Notes: generated by a model not told the origin, from the sequence alone. A stretch of 24,941 nt of DNA from Phoronis australis (GCA_002633005.1 NMRA01000002.1:2715108-2740048); one strand, 5' to 3'; positions 9,501 to 17,673 are shown, counted from the stretch's first letter. Program-made: numbers and translations.

Positions 9501-12500
9501 ATACTTTGCTTTCATTCTTTTGTTTTGTTTCGATGTAATGGCAGAGCTGAAACCTGACATCCTTGCATTGGATAATTTGGTTTTCCAGGAAGTGGAGACA
9601 GAACAGTTCTACAATTACTTTGAGCCAGAATTGAAAAAGGAAGGCTATGAAGGCATCTTCTCACCAAAGTCAAGGGCGCGGACGATGACGGAGGCGGAGC
9701 GCAAACATGTGGATGGTTGTGCGATTTTCTATAAAACAACAAAGTAAGATGGCTTCAGATGACTGCTTCAGATATTATGTCCACAAAATCAATCCTTGAT
9801 TATCATGAAGCTGAGCAATGGCAGGTGGNTAGTGGCAATTCTGCTAGTTTCTCCTAAACCCCTGCAGGATCTTTGTGAAATTTAGCCAGTGTATTTCTGT
9901 GAACGTGGCACCTGATTACAATGACTTTTGGACATAGCTGACTACTGCTGTGCCATCTAGTGGCAGGTGTGTTCCTATTGAGGAGAGCATTGATGACTTG
10001 CTGTGCGCCCCCTAGAGGCTATTTTAAGTTTACTTGCATTGCTCTCCATTTAGTGAGAATACTTGAAAGAGTAATCATCCCTTGTATCTGCGTTATATGC
10101 GGTGTGCAAAGAGGGCGCATATCAATGTTCCGCGTTGCTCTTCTTTTCTCTGTCCGCATATTTCAGTCATCTTTACAATACTTTGCTTTCATTCTTTTGT
10201 TTTGTTTCGATGTAATGGCAGAGCTGAAACCTGACATCCTTGCATTGGATAATTTGGTTTTCCAGGAAGTGGAGACAGAACAGTTCTACAATTACTTTGA
10301 GCCAGAATTGAAAAAGGAAGGCTATGAAGGCATCTTCTCACCAAAGTCAAGGGCGCGGACGATGACGGAGGCGGAGCGCAAACATGTGGATGGTTGTGCG
10401 ATTTTCTATAAAACAACAAAGTAAGATGGCTTCAGATGACTGTTTCAGATATTATGTCCACAAAATCAATCCTTGATTATCATGAAGCTGAGCAATGGCA
10501 GGTGGACATATTCAAATGCTGTTTGGTTCTGCCACCTGGGAGTAGATTGAACATGAAGGTAGCCTACTTCACAATTGGTGGCATTAGAGAATACAGGTTT
10601 CTTGAACATAACTACTTGTAGAAGCTTTCTAAGGTATTTTGCTCTAATTGAATCTGCCTCTTCTTCATCCAGACGACAACATGAGTGAATTCGCTGTTGA
10701 TCAATGACTGCTCGTTGATTGCGTGATAAATTTTTACTTACTCACCTTATCCTCGTAATGTTTCCTGTTTCCATTTGTGTAAATTCTCTTTGTTGTTATG
10801 ATTTCAATTTCCTGATTTTGTCCAGTTGAGAAGTCTCACAGTGTGTTGTACTTGGACTTGTTTCTGGTGTACCACTGCAAACAAAACTTTGTTCCGATGT
10901 TTGTATCGATCAATATTCTAATGTCTGATGTTGACCATTGATGTTGTTGGAGTAGTACAATTTGTACTTTGATTTCTCTCTGTTGTTTCAGGTTCACACT
11001 ACTCAAGGAACATTTGATCGAGTTCAATCAACTTGCCATGTCGAATGCAGAGGGCTCTGAACAGATGTTAAACAGGGTCATGACCAAGGATAACATTGGA
11101 CTGGCAGCCATGTTGGAAACAAAAGAGGATGTCTACGAAAATGGTAAAACATCGTCTGATGTTGTTTGTTTTCAGAAGCGTACAAAATGGACTCTCTATG
11201 GCAGATCCCCCTCTTCCCCTTGAAGACTTGATTTGGAAAACGACGATATTATTTTTTCACGATCGTTTTTTTTTTTGAAAATTATGTGTTTTGGTGTAGT
11301 TTTATATTACAACATGTTGCAAAAATGGTAACTGGTCAATAAAAACTACTGAAGTTTGTTTAAAGTAGGTTTTTAAAGTGTATCAATGCAATGTGCTCAA
11401 CAAAAATGGCAAATTAATAAATTCATTAATAATATTCATTGTGACCGAGGGTGTGCTTTTGACTGTTTCCCATCTCTGTTTGTTCGAAAAAGGCATTTAC
11501 ATATTGTTGAAAAACCTATTGTGCAAAGACCATTGCACACAAACGGATAGTTGGAACACAGGTCAAGTTTAACCCCAGTTACATTGTTTTTCTGTCACAT
11601 ACACAATAACTTTGGTCCAGTGCCTTCTCATGTCTACTTACCCCCTCCTGTTGAATCGGTATTCATGGTATACAGTCCTGCTCAGTTATTAGCTCTGATT
11701 AATTTAGTTAATGGTGTGGACATGACAGTGGCTTAGTCAATAAAAGCCTGGAAGATGACAATGTTATACCAGTTGGATTAGCCAATGTTAGTATCTAAGC
11801 AGGATCAAAACGATGATTAACAAGTCTTACTTTCTTTGCCTGTGATTTTGCAATGCTGATATTGATCTTTGTTTTGTGGTTTATTAAAGTGTAGTTATTC
11901 ACGATGAATTATGAGACTGGCTGTGGCCAGGCAATTTCTGATTTTGCATAGAAACACGAATGGGTAAATGAAGCATGTGTTTTCTAAACAGGTGGAGTGC
12001 ATTCTTGTGTCTTTTTATGTGTTATTTATCTGGATTTGTGCTCATTTTTGCAAGTCGTGGATGCATTCACTCAAAACCTGGTTTTAATAATACCCAGAAT
12101 GGGATTTCTTGTAAAACTGTGAAATGCGCAATGATTCATCACCATGTTATTGCCTCACCACACCATTTCCTGTTGTTTGCAGGCATCATGCCCCCTGATG
12201 GCCAGGTACGTCAACCCATCATGGTGGCCACAGCTCACATCCACTGGGACCCAGAGTTTTGCGACGTCAAAGTCGTACAGACGCTTATGTTGATGGCTGA
12301 ACTCAAGAGCATCATCGAAGACATGTCCACCAGTTTCCGTCCCGGCTCCAGCATGCCTCAAGGGGGCTGCACCGCTATGCCGCTGCTACTGTGTGGTGAT
12401 TTAAACTCCCTCCCCAACTCAGGTGAGGGACTACCCAGATTACATTTCTGCTATTTGGTTTTGCTGTTTGGCTTACAGCTTTGTCTAGTGAATTTCATAG

Positions 12501-15500
12501 GTGTTGAGTTTGAAATCCGATGCATTAATTTTGAACTATAGAGAGATGAGTTATTTCTTATTGAAATTAGCTTATTTTGGACTTTTGACCACAGTTCAAT
12601 GTATTTAATACTAACAGACTTTCAAACGTGTTCATGAATTTTGTAATTCACCTCGATTTTTACTTTTCTGTTATGGAACTACTATTAATCTTATGAAAAT
12701 TTGTCTTTCATTTCCAAGAATCCAATTTTGCATACCGTATTTGCCGTAATAACTGCCCGTGCCCCTATAAGCGCCCCCCCACACGCGTTTTCAGACTTTG
12801 CCAAAATAAGCGCCCAGTCCATGAACGTGTACGTGCGAAAAATGCCTTACCTACAGTCCTAAAATTCTACAGTAACGTCATCGATTTATCAATAATATCC
12901 GACAGTCCTGAAAAAAATCATTGTGCGCAGAATTCGTAGACCACGAGCTTCGCCGCTGTGTCAGTATTTAGCCGTGACTATACACTTCAAACTTCCACCA
13001 TGCCTCAAAACAAACACAAAAGTTTTGCTGATCTTGCGAGGACCAATGGTCTGGCCTTTCAGAACAGACGTAGTGTACTTTTCTACGTAATTGCTTGTAG
13101 ATATTTCCCGCTTTCAACAGGAATCCAAATTTCTTTGTAGGCCTACACGTGAAAACCGCAAATCGAAGACTAATAATAAGCTTGGCCAGTGTTAAAAGCA
13201 CGTGGCCAGGAAGCGCGTACTACATACATCAGGGCTTGGAATTTTCCGCGGAAACGCGGATTTACGCTTTTTTCAAAGGTTCTGTCCGCGCATTTTATTA
13301 TATTTCCGCGTAAAAAAAATCGGATTTGATATAAAATTTCCGCGGCAAATACCTTTCTTACTGCGGCGTTGCAGACGACGCTCACCTCGAAAAAGCGGAA
13401 GTTGCTCTTTATGTTTCGGAGAAACGTAAATTGTCAACATTGCCAGGGCATCTGGGATAGCGTGGTGGGATTTTCAATGGCGTCTCGTGTTATTGTAAAC
13501 CGCGGTGACAAATACTACGCTCTGCAGCCAAAAATGTGTGGGTTGGGAGTGGACGGACCAACTAAAAGGACGCAGACGCATGCTACTGATGGTGGTTTTT
13601 TTTTTTTTATTTAGTCCTCCCGATCTTTGTCGCGGAAAGGTTCACATCGACCATTTCAAGGCTGGGTAGCGCGCTTGATTTGGGCCATAAAAGTTTCCGC
13701 GTTTTTTGTCATTGGTCATTCCAAGCCCTGATACATGAACCTGTCATCAAAGACATTAATTGGGAACTATCCATTCATGAAACGGGTAGCATAGCATCGG
13801 CAAGAAATGAATATTGGCACTAATTTCAGACAGTTTCTATTACTATAAGAAAAGTTTGCGTTATTTTTAAGATGAATTGTTTGATTAATCATAATTGGTG
13901 TTTTTAAGCCAAATATCCAATAAAATGACAACTGACAGTGAATGCTTACACACCCTTACACTGAAAAATAACTGTCACATACGCATCCAGCCACACGGCG
14001 ACTAATATGGCCTTACCAAGACAAATGTCGAATGTTTTTAGCTTACGAGACCGGCAACTGCTGAATGAAACACGCTCTGGTTTAGGCCTACATCTTGTGC
14101 AAATTTCTTTAGATACAATGCACATCTAGTACCTTGTTAGATTGTGTGGCTCTGGCCAAAAGATGGTCTCTGCTCTGGCAAATGAACTCTGGTGACACGC
14201 ACGCGCTCGCTTACTCAACGCAGACGAACTTCAAAACAAACGTCACGTGACAACAACATGTGTGTTTGTCCAGACATTTTTCTCATGTTGCCAATCATAC
14301 ATGAAGATGGCACAATGTAGCACAGATTTGTACTTAAACCTGCCGTTAATCCCGACTGCACGGGAACTACTTGGAAAACTTAAGGAGGATTTCAGGTAAT
14401 TTGCTTGAGTCGAAACTGTGTTTTTATTCAAGCATTCAAGTCGCCATATTGACGATTGCGAGGCAGTCAGTCGGCGAATTTTCGCTCTGGGATTTCAGCA
14501 CAATTTTCTGTAAAATGATGGTAATTTAGCAGCTACGTTTGATAGCAATGCACCAAGGTTTTGTAGTAAGTCTTTCATAGATTACAGATATGTCACAGAG
14601 CGTAAATGTGTTGAATCTTAGCTTCCGATTTCACCCGTTTCGGAGACCGGTTTTCAATGGCCTTGGGTTATAGTAAGCGCCCCCCCCCCCCCNCCCGTTT
14701 CGGAGACCGCGTTTCAACCGCCTTGGGTTATAAGTGCACCCCCTGACCCGAACTTTACTAAGCGCCCTGGGCGGTTATTACGGCGAATACGGTAATCATT
14801 GAATTTTGTTTTAAGAACAGAAAGTAGCTTTCGTTTAAGGGACATGTCGTTCATATTTAAAATGTAAATCACAAACCATGATACGCAACCACACAAAGTC
14901 CGTCTCAAACCTTTCCATGCTACAATAGAAAATAGTTTCCATCCCCTAACAAATCATTCAAGCCATCATCAATGAAGAGTTAAAAAGTCATCAGCTTTGA
15001 CAGGTGTGACAACCCTTCCAAAATTTTGTTCTCACATGTCTGTCGCTGTTGATGTCTCCACTCTATTTAATGGTATATTAAAAATCAATTGTAATCAGGC
15101 TATTTTTGGTTTTCGTGCCATTTAAAGAAAAAAAATCAAGACGAACTTCAAAAATTAAAAAATAATTACTAAACCTATGCAGACAGATTTGTTATGACTG
15201 TGACCCCTTGAAGAAAGGTCATGGCGTTTTCAAGAAACCAGCAATGCAATTTCCTAGTAATCCGTCGTGCCCCTTGGGGGCAGCATTTCCATTACGCTGC
15301 ACTATGATAAGGCTGCTGCTGGGAATTTTTGTTTAGTCATTTCAAAGTCTATTTCGGACTCACACAGAGACGCCTCTGTGACAGGGTGAAAGAACGTCAC
15401 ACCTCAGAGAAAAGCAACATATATAGGCATTGTGTTAGTAACAATCACCAAGCCAATTCAGTCAGTATTATCTGCAGAGAACTTAATAAGGAATTACTGT

Positions 15501-17586
15501 ACATTAAAGAGTCATTGGCCATTCAGAAGCAGTTTGCTACTGATTCTCTGAACAACATGCAGAGCTCAGTGACCCTGCAACTATGGTGATGACCAACTAC
15601 TTACTATATTCCCTGTATCTCTCACTTCACTTTATGGATGTTTCCTGAGCAGTATGTTGGCACTTGCTGTCCTTTGTAAATATGATCCTGATGATGTCTA
15701 ATGAATAGACGAAACGTCGATTGAACATGAACTTTTTTATTTGTGCGGTTTTTAATCATTTCCAACAGTTTCAGAGAGATTTAAGAGGTAGATGAGAGAT
15801 TTAAGAGGTAGATGAGAGATTTAAGAGGTTGATATAAGCCAACAGATTTGCCTGAAGCAATTTTTTTTCTGAAATGAACGAGTGCCCAATACACAGACGC
15901 AGCATTGTTTATGCTATGAACGACTGAGTCGGCTGCCTTAACAAAACATTTTTTATGGGACTGAAAACAATACCCCAGTTAAAAGTTCATTTGTAGTGTG
16001 TTTTTTTGCCGTTTTTGATATTGTTGGTGTTGTGTTTGCTGTTGATATTGCCTTTGTTGTTGAAGTTGTTGAGATGTTGATGTTGTTGAGATGTTGATGT
16101 TGTTGAGATGTTGATGTTGTTGAGATGTTGATGTTGTTTCAGGTGTTGTTGAGTTCCTGGAGAATGGTAACATCATGTCTAACCATGTGGACTTCAAGGA
16201 TCTCATGTACGACGCGTGTCTGCAGAAGTTGAGTGCGGTGCAGCATCAGGACATTCTTTCTCATGGATTCCGTTTGGCTCAGGCCTACACCGAGGAGATT
16301 ATGCCCATCACCAATTACACGTAAGGACAGCTGGATTGTACCTAGTGGAGCACGCACTGTATTCCACTCTCTTGTGCACTTTTAAAAATAATAAAATAAG
16401 ACTGAATGCATATGACCACTCGGACCCAAAGTGTTTTGAAATCGACACATACCAACTGTGCCACCAGTTGCTGATTAGATACATCACCTGGGTGTGGCAA
16501 ATACTCTGGTCATCTCACATGATCTGTGTTTCAGGAAAAGTGACTTAAGAAATTTATGAGGCAGTGTGGCCTAGTGGGTTGAGTGTGTGCCTCCTGTTCA
16601 CAAGGTCATAGGTCGTAATCCTAGTGGACCCCGCTGCTAGACTGTTTAGTTAGGTCTCTTGCCTCTTAGCTCATTCTTAATTTGTGCTTATGTCTATTTC
16701 TATTTCAAAAAATAACTAAATCTATTTTTAGACAGATCTGCTTATAGTTACTTTTACTCTGCAATTGTGAAGTGGTCGCGCAAGACCAAATTTCAGCAAA
16801 TTTCAGTCTCAAGTCTTTAGTCATCGTTCATGAAGCGGGTCCGTGATCATGTTTGGAACATGCTGAGAATCGAGATGTTGTGATCAATTCAGTGGAGTGA
16901 GAAAGTGCGACAGATCAACAGATGATATACCAAGTGAACCTAAGCTGCACTTTGCTCATATGGTGTCACTTTCAAGTACCGTAGACTCTCGTGTACACTT
17001 GCACTTACATTGTCAAATAGAGTGTAACATGTTGAGCTGGTTTATTTACAGAATTGCTTCTCACTGCGTGCATAGCGCATCCTAGGCTTGTTCAGCCATG
17101 TCCTACTTCTCTTTGGGTATTTGAAGCATTGACTTGAAAGAGAAATGTTTGTATGTTCAATTGGTTGTGGCCCATATGTACAAGGAAATGCACTGACATA
17201 TCTGGCTTTCCTCCGGTGGTCTGTTAGTAGCTGCTGTTTTTGATATTTTGCAACTTTACCCCCTCTGTCAATGTTTTTGAAAGTAGCTACAGTGTTCTTT
17301 CTGTAACGATATTAATTTTAGTTACCTTTGTTGTTTTTTTTGTTCTAGGCATGATTTCAAAGGTATAATAGACTACATATTCTACGCACGTGACTTCATG
17401 CGACCTCTGGGTCTCCTGGGCGCTCTCGATGCCAGCTGGTTCCGTGAGAATAAGGTGGTTGGCTGTCCCCATCCGCACATCCCGTCTGATCATTTCTCAC
17501 TTCTCGTGGAGCTTGAGATGCCCGTGCCATACCCCATCTTTGGCCGGACGGGTGGCGGCAATATGCCCCACGTGTCCAGGAGATAA
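3281..17586 (+). CDS. CNOT6: CCR4-NOT deadenylase catalytic subunit CNOT6/CNOT6L (Ccr4), 5'-partial, eight exons
   Basis: Exons 3281-3544, 5069-5167, 6130-6356, 9589-9743 (or its copy 10266-10420), 10992-11143, 12183-12422, 16143-16320 and 17349-17586 join in phase and give 517 residues ending in TAA. CNOT6 proteins are Mg-dependent 3'-5' poly(A) exonucleases of the cytoplasmic CCR4-NOT complex; their LRR region contacts the CAF1-type nuclease (CNOT7/8). Fragment residues about 1-95 are leucine-rich repeats and about 147-500 are the EEP nuclease. Expected active-site residues are all present: N153 (MCYNV), E198 (EVETEQ), H318 (AHIHWDP), D372 and N374 (GDLNSLP), D447 (IDYIFY) and H487 (PSDHFSLL). 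The linker PPPRPWTVLAEPERSRP resembles vertebrate CNOT6 more than CNOT6L. Human CNOT6 is about 557 residues, so roughly 40 N-terminal residues (the conserved SHWAELEISG region) are missing and must be encoded upstream; I did not find that exon in 1-3280. Family identity is certain; the exact paralogue name is by similarity from memory. Confidence 0.96.
3545..5068 (+). other. CNOT6: CNOT6 intron between exons a and b
   Basis: A 1.5-kb intron bounded by gtactg and ttgtag. Apart from a degenerate AT-rich tandem repeat at 3670-3828, nothing recognisable is seen. The word CCAATAGAGGGCGT at 3555-3568 is a weak (12 of 14) CTCF-like match. Confidence 0.85.
3670..3828. repeat. Degenerate minisatellite, unit about TTGATAATTTTGATAACAGG
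   Basis: Five to six imperfect copies of a unit of roughly 30 bases combining gataattttgataacagg and caaaaattt lie in a row. Copies differ by substitutions and small indels. Confidence 0.6.
5069..5167 (+). CDS. CNOT6: CNOT6 exon b: end of LRR domain and linker
   Basis: The acceptor is atctgttgtag and the donor catt|gtaagt. It encodes G-LKGNPLNPEYLTLF and ends with LLTYLQDNLH, matching the LKGNPL and LLNFMLDNL segments of vertebrate CNOT6. Length is 99 bases, with two bases in and one base out. The split codon to the next exon gives phenylalanine. Confidence 0.94.
5168..6129 (+). other. CNOT6: CNOT6 intron between exons b and c
   Basis: An intron of 962 bases. Its last 250 bases are clearly more GC-rich than the rest (cccgggccagcaagacccaaacccgc, cactcccgggggcctgacc), which suggests an inserted element or alternative exon. 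No homology to CNOT6 is seen in it. Confidence 0.85.
6130..6356 (+). CDS. CNOT6: CNOT6 exon c: proline-rich linker and start of nuclease domain
   Basis: The acceptor is gtttttccag and the donor ttgcag|gtaggg. It encodes the linker TDTTPPPRPWTVLAEP, then FTVMCYNVLCDKY, QLYGYCPSWALNWEYRKKG and DIISLQ. The asparagine of MCYNV is one of the EEP active-site residues. The exon ends in phase 0, directly before the catalytic glutamate. An in-frame ATG at 6201 lies inside this exon and should not be taken as the gene start. Confidence 0.96.
8073..8086 (-). promoter_or_regulatory. CTCF-like motif (CCACTAGATGGCGC on the minus strand)
   Basis: The + strand reads GCGCCATCTAGTGG. Its complement fits the bilaterian CTCF core CCASYAGRKGGCRS at all 14 positions. 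It lies in the intronic repeat array, so binding is unproven. Confidence 0.45.
8393..8406 (-). promoter_or_regulatory. CTCF-like motif, one mismatch
   Basis: The + strand reads GCACCATCTAGTGG, and its complement CCACTAGATGGTGC differs from the core at one position. It sits at the same place in the repeat unit as the motif at 8073. Confidence 0.35.
9166..9179 (-). promoter_or_regulatory. CTCF-like motif, one mismatch
   Basis: The + strand reads GCGCACCCTAGTGG, complement CCACTAGGGTGCGC, 13 of 14 positions. Its last bases are the start of the block duplicated around the N at 9829. Confidence 0.3.
9294..9307 (-). promoter_or_regulatory. CTCF-like motif (CCACTAGATGGCAC on the minus strand)
   Basis: The + strand reads GTGCCATCTAGTGG, whose complement fits the core at all 14 positions. 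It is copied at 9950-9963 in the second block. Confidence 0.4.
9589..9743 (+). CDS. CNOT6: CNOT6 exon d, copy 1: catalytic glutamate exon
   Basis: The acceptor is ggttttccag and the donor acaaa|gtaaga. Its first codon is the metal-coordinating glutamate of EVETEQ, equivalent to E240 of human CNOT6L. It continues through FFSPKSRA-like IFSPKSRARTMTEAERK and HVDGCAIFYKTTK. The 155-base exon is identical to the copy at 10266-10420. Splicing both would shift the reading frame (310 bases), so only one can be used per transcript. The N at 9829 between the copies makes an assembly duplication likely. Confidence 0.9.
10005..10018 (-). promoter_or_regulatory. CTCF-like motif present only in copy 2 of the duplicated block
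   Basis: The + strand reads GCGCCCCCTAGAGG, complement CCTCTAGGGGGCGC, 13 of 14 core positions. It falls inside the 21-base segment absent from copy 1. Confidence 0.35.
10266..10420 (+). CDS. CNOT6: CNOT6 exon d, copy 2 (identical to copy 1)
   Basis: This is the second identical copy of the EVETEQ...FYKTTK exon, with the same acceptor (ttttccag) and donor (gtaaga). It lies inside the block 9830-10505, which repeats 9174-9828 with five base changes and one 21-base insertion, none of them in the exon. Its donor end joins in phase to the exon at 10992 (AA|G gives lysine). Which copy is spliced cannot be told from sequence. If the duplication is an assembly error, only one exists. Confidence 0.85.
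10421..10991 (+). other. CNOT6: CNOT6 intron between exons d and e
   Basis: A 571-base intron (from copy 2 of exon d) with donor gtaaga and acceptor tgtttcag. The first 85 bases are the end of the duplicated block. Nothing else is recognised. Confidence 0.85.
10992..11143 (+). CDS. CNOT6: CNOT6 exon e: central nuclease domain
   Basis: The acceptor is ttgtttcag and the donor aatg|gtaaaa. It encodes FTLLKEHLIEFNQLAMSN, EGSEQMLNRVMTKDNIGLA and ends ETKEDVYENG. The MLNRVMTKDNIG segment is nearly invariant in CNOT6 proteins. The variable loop that follows is shorter than in vertebrates, because the next exon resumes almost at once with the QPIMVATAH strand. Confidence 0.95.
11144..12182 (+). other. 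CNOT6: CNOT6 intron between exons e and f
   Basis: A 1.04-kb AT-rich intron with donor gtaaaa and acceptor ttgcag. No repeats or ORFs of note are seen. Confidence 0.85.
12183..12422 (+). CDS. CNOT6: CNOT6 exon f: catalytic His and DLN motif
   Basis: The acceptor is ctgttgtttgcag and the donor ctcag|gtgagg. It encodes IMVATAHIHWDPEFCDVK, a variable serine/glycine/proline stretch (SFRPGSSMPQGGCT) and PLLLCGDLNSLPNSG. AHIHWDP and GDLNSLP hold active-site histidine, aspartate and asparagine residues (human CNOT6L H360, D410 and N412). The sequence has CGDLNSLP where vertebrates have CADLNSLP. The open frame runs back into the intron to 11975, but the splice acceptor and homology set the exon start. 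Confidence 0.96.
13230..13730. mobile_element. hAT-like MITE nested in the TIR transposon
   Basis: CAGGGCTTGGAAT at the left end is exactly inverted at the right end (ATTCCAAGCCCTG). Both ends are flanked by ATACAT (13224-13229, 13731-13736), a likely target duplication. CAGGG ends are typical of hAT elements, although hAT duplications are usually 8 bases. Its ~500-base interior is rich in cgcgg/ccgcg and has no transposase. Confidence 0.7.
14634..14740. repeat. Imperfect duplication around a poly-C run and an N
   Basis: cccgtttcggagaccg...ccttgggttata occurs before and after a C-run containing N at 14693, with several differences. It may be a true internal repeat of the transposon or a mis-joined gap. 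Confidence 0.55.
15329..15750 (+). mobile_element. 3' fragment of a Penelope-like retroelement (GIY-YIG endonuclease end)
   Basis: A + strand frame (15329-15589) reads VYFGLTQRRLCDRVKERHTS, EKSNIYRHCVSNNHQ, LLYIKESLAIQKQ and ends SVTLQLW. From memory this resembles the C-terminal GIY-YIG endonuclease of Penelope-like elements, where YxGxTxRxLxxRVxEH and a final NxQSSxTLxLW are usual. About 100 bases after the stop comes cctgatgatgtc...gacgaaacgtcg, the typical tail of such elements. Only the 3' part is present, as expected for 5'-truncated insertion; no reverse transcriptase is seen in the window. Confidence 0.65.
15688..15715 (+). ncRNA. Hammerhead-ribozyme-like core in the Penelope-like tail
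   Basis: CTGATGA is followed by one T, a perfect 5-bp stem GTCTA/TAGAC with loop ATGAA, then GAAAC. This is the order of hammerhead core box, stem II and GAAA box, and Penelope-like elements are known to carry hammerheads. The extra T between CTGATGA and the stem, and the lack of clear stems I and III, suggest a degenerate or inactive copy. Confidence 0.35.
15774..15833. repeat. Three 20-base tandem repeats
   Basis: GAGAGATTTAAGAGGTAGAT occurs at 15774, 15794 and 15814, the last copy with one change. It lies just after the Penelope-like tail. Confidence 0.9.
16065..16132. repeat. Four perfect 17-base tandem repeats abutting the exon g acceptor
   Basis: GTTGTTGAGATGTTGAT occurs four times without change, preceded by diverged TTG-rich sequence from about 16019. 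The array ends ten bases before exon g, so the polypyrimidine tract and any branch point lie in or next to the repeat. Confidence 0.9.
16143..16320 (+). CDS. CNOT6: CNOT6 exon g: nuclease domain
   Basis: The acceptor is gttgtttcag and the donor aattacac|gtaagg. It encodes GVVEFLENGNIMSNHVDFKD, a lineage-specific stretch and AYTEEIMPITNYT, matching VVEYLSNGGV...NHKDFK and LMPYTNYT of vertebrates. The upstream polypyrimidine region is made of a 17-base tandem repeat (16065-16132) that ends ten bases before the exon. Confidence 0.95.
16321..17348 (+). other. CNOT6: CNOT6 intron between exons g and h
   Basis: A 1.03-kb intron with donor gtaagg and acceptor gttctag. It contains a tRNA-derived SINE near 16558. 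The rest shows no recognised feature. Confidence 0.85.
16558..16730 (+). mobile_element. tRNA-derived SINE
   Basis: A TGGCCTAGTGG A-box (16567-16577) and a GGTCGTAATCC B-box (16611-16621, diverged from GGTTCGAATCC) lie 44 bases apart, flanked by gcag/ctgc bases that could form an acceptor-like stem. A non-tRNA tail follows, to an A-rich stretch near 16715. End points are approximate. Confidence 0.6.
17349..17586 (+). CDS. CNOT6: CNOT6 exon h: C-terminal nuclease domain and stop
   Basis: The acceptor is tttgttctag and the stop is TAA at 17584-17586. It encodes HDFKGIIDYIFYARDF, then GCPHPHIPSDHFSLLVELEM and a tail ending NMPHVSRR. IDYIFY and SDHFSLL carry the conserved active-site aspartate and histidine. 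The tail ends in -RR as in vertebrate CNOT6/CNOT6L (LPGRR, LPNRR). The phenylalanine of vertebrate NYTFDFKG is histidine here, and this codon lies at the start of the exon. Confidence 0.96.
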
Positions 17587-17673
17587 CACTTAGGGACGTG
17601 TCAAAACTCCTTTCTCATACTGGTGGGATGCTGTCAGACAAGCTATTGTATACTTGGGGCAAGGGAATGTGTT

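Larger units (their letters stand above)
6357..9588 (+). other. CNOT6: CNOT6 intron between exons c and d
   Basis: A 3.2-kb intron. 6357-7979 holds nothing I recognise. From about 7980 onward it is a degenerate repeat array (separate entry) reaching almost to exon d. Confidence 0.85.
9174..9828 (+). repeat. Duplicated block, copy 1 (655 bases, contains exon d)
   Basis: The block starts tagtggcaattctgc and ends caatggcaggtgg directly before an N at 9829. It matches 9830-10505 except for five single-base changes (about 0.8%) and a 21-base gap near 9345. The duplication boundary coincides with the N, as expected when two overlapping allelic contigs are placed side by side. Confidence 0.95.
9830..10505 (+). 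repeat. Duplicated block, copy 2 (676 bases, contains exon d)
   Basis: Second copy, beginning immediately after the N and continuing into unique sequence at 10506. It carries 21 extra bases (within about 10003-10024) that hold a further CTCF-like motif. Confidence 0.95.
12733..14794. mobile_element. DNA transposon with 26-base terminal inverted repeats, pogo/Tc1-like, non-autonomous
   Basis: The left end TACCGTATTTGCCGTAATAA(CTGCCC) and the reverse complement of the right end TACCGTATTCGCCGTAATAA(CCGCCC) match at 24 of 26 bases. The outer TA on both sides can be a TA target duplication, as in Tc1/mariner and pogo elements. Subterminal taagcgccc words repeat inside both ends. No full transposase is seen. 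An ATG at 13000 in good context starts MPQNKHKSFADLARTNG, which could be a transposase N-terminus remnant, but the frame stops at 13140. The body is interrupted by a nested hAT-like element and a poly-C/N gap. Confidence 0.75.
12423..16142 (+). other. CNOT6: CNOT6 intron between exons f and g, rich in mobile elements
   Basis: A 3.7-kb intron with donor gtgagg and acceptor gtttcag. It contains the TIR transposon 12733-14794, a Penelope-like tail 15329-15750 and short tandem repeats at 15774 and 16065. 12423-12732 and 14795-15328 hold nothing recognised. Confidence 0.85.

Noticed and set aside
9304-9588. Open frame MAGVFLLRRALMT... upstream of exon d as an alternative N-terminus
   Set aside because: It has no ATG at the stated start, overlaps the repeat array, and the family homology starts exactly at the splice acceptor.
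11975-12182. Open frame MCFLNRWSAFLC... in front of exon f
   Set aside because: It is intron read-through. The acceptor at 12182 and homology place the exon start at 12183.
15979-16206. Minus-strand glutamine/serine/threonine-rich ORF (STSQQHQHLNN)
   Set aside because: It is the translation of the 17-base minisatellite and exon g in the wrong direction.
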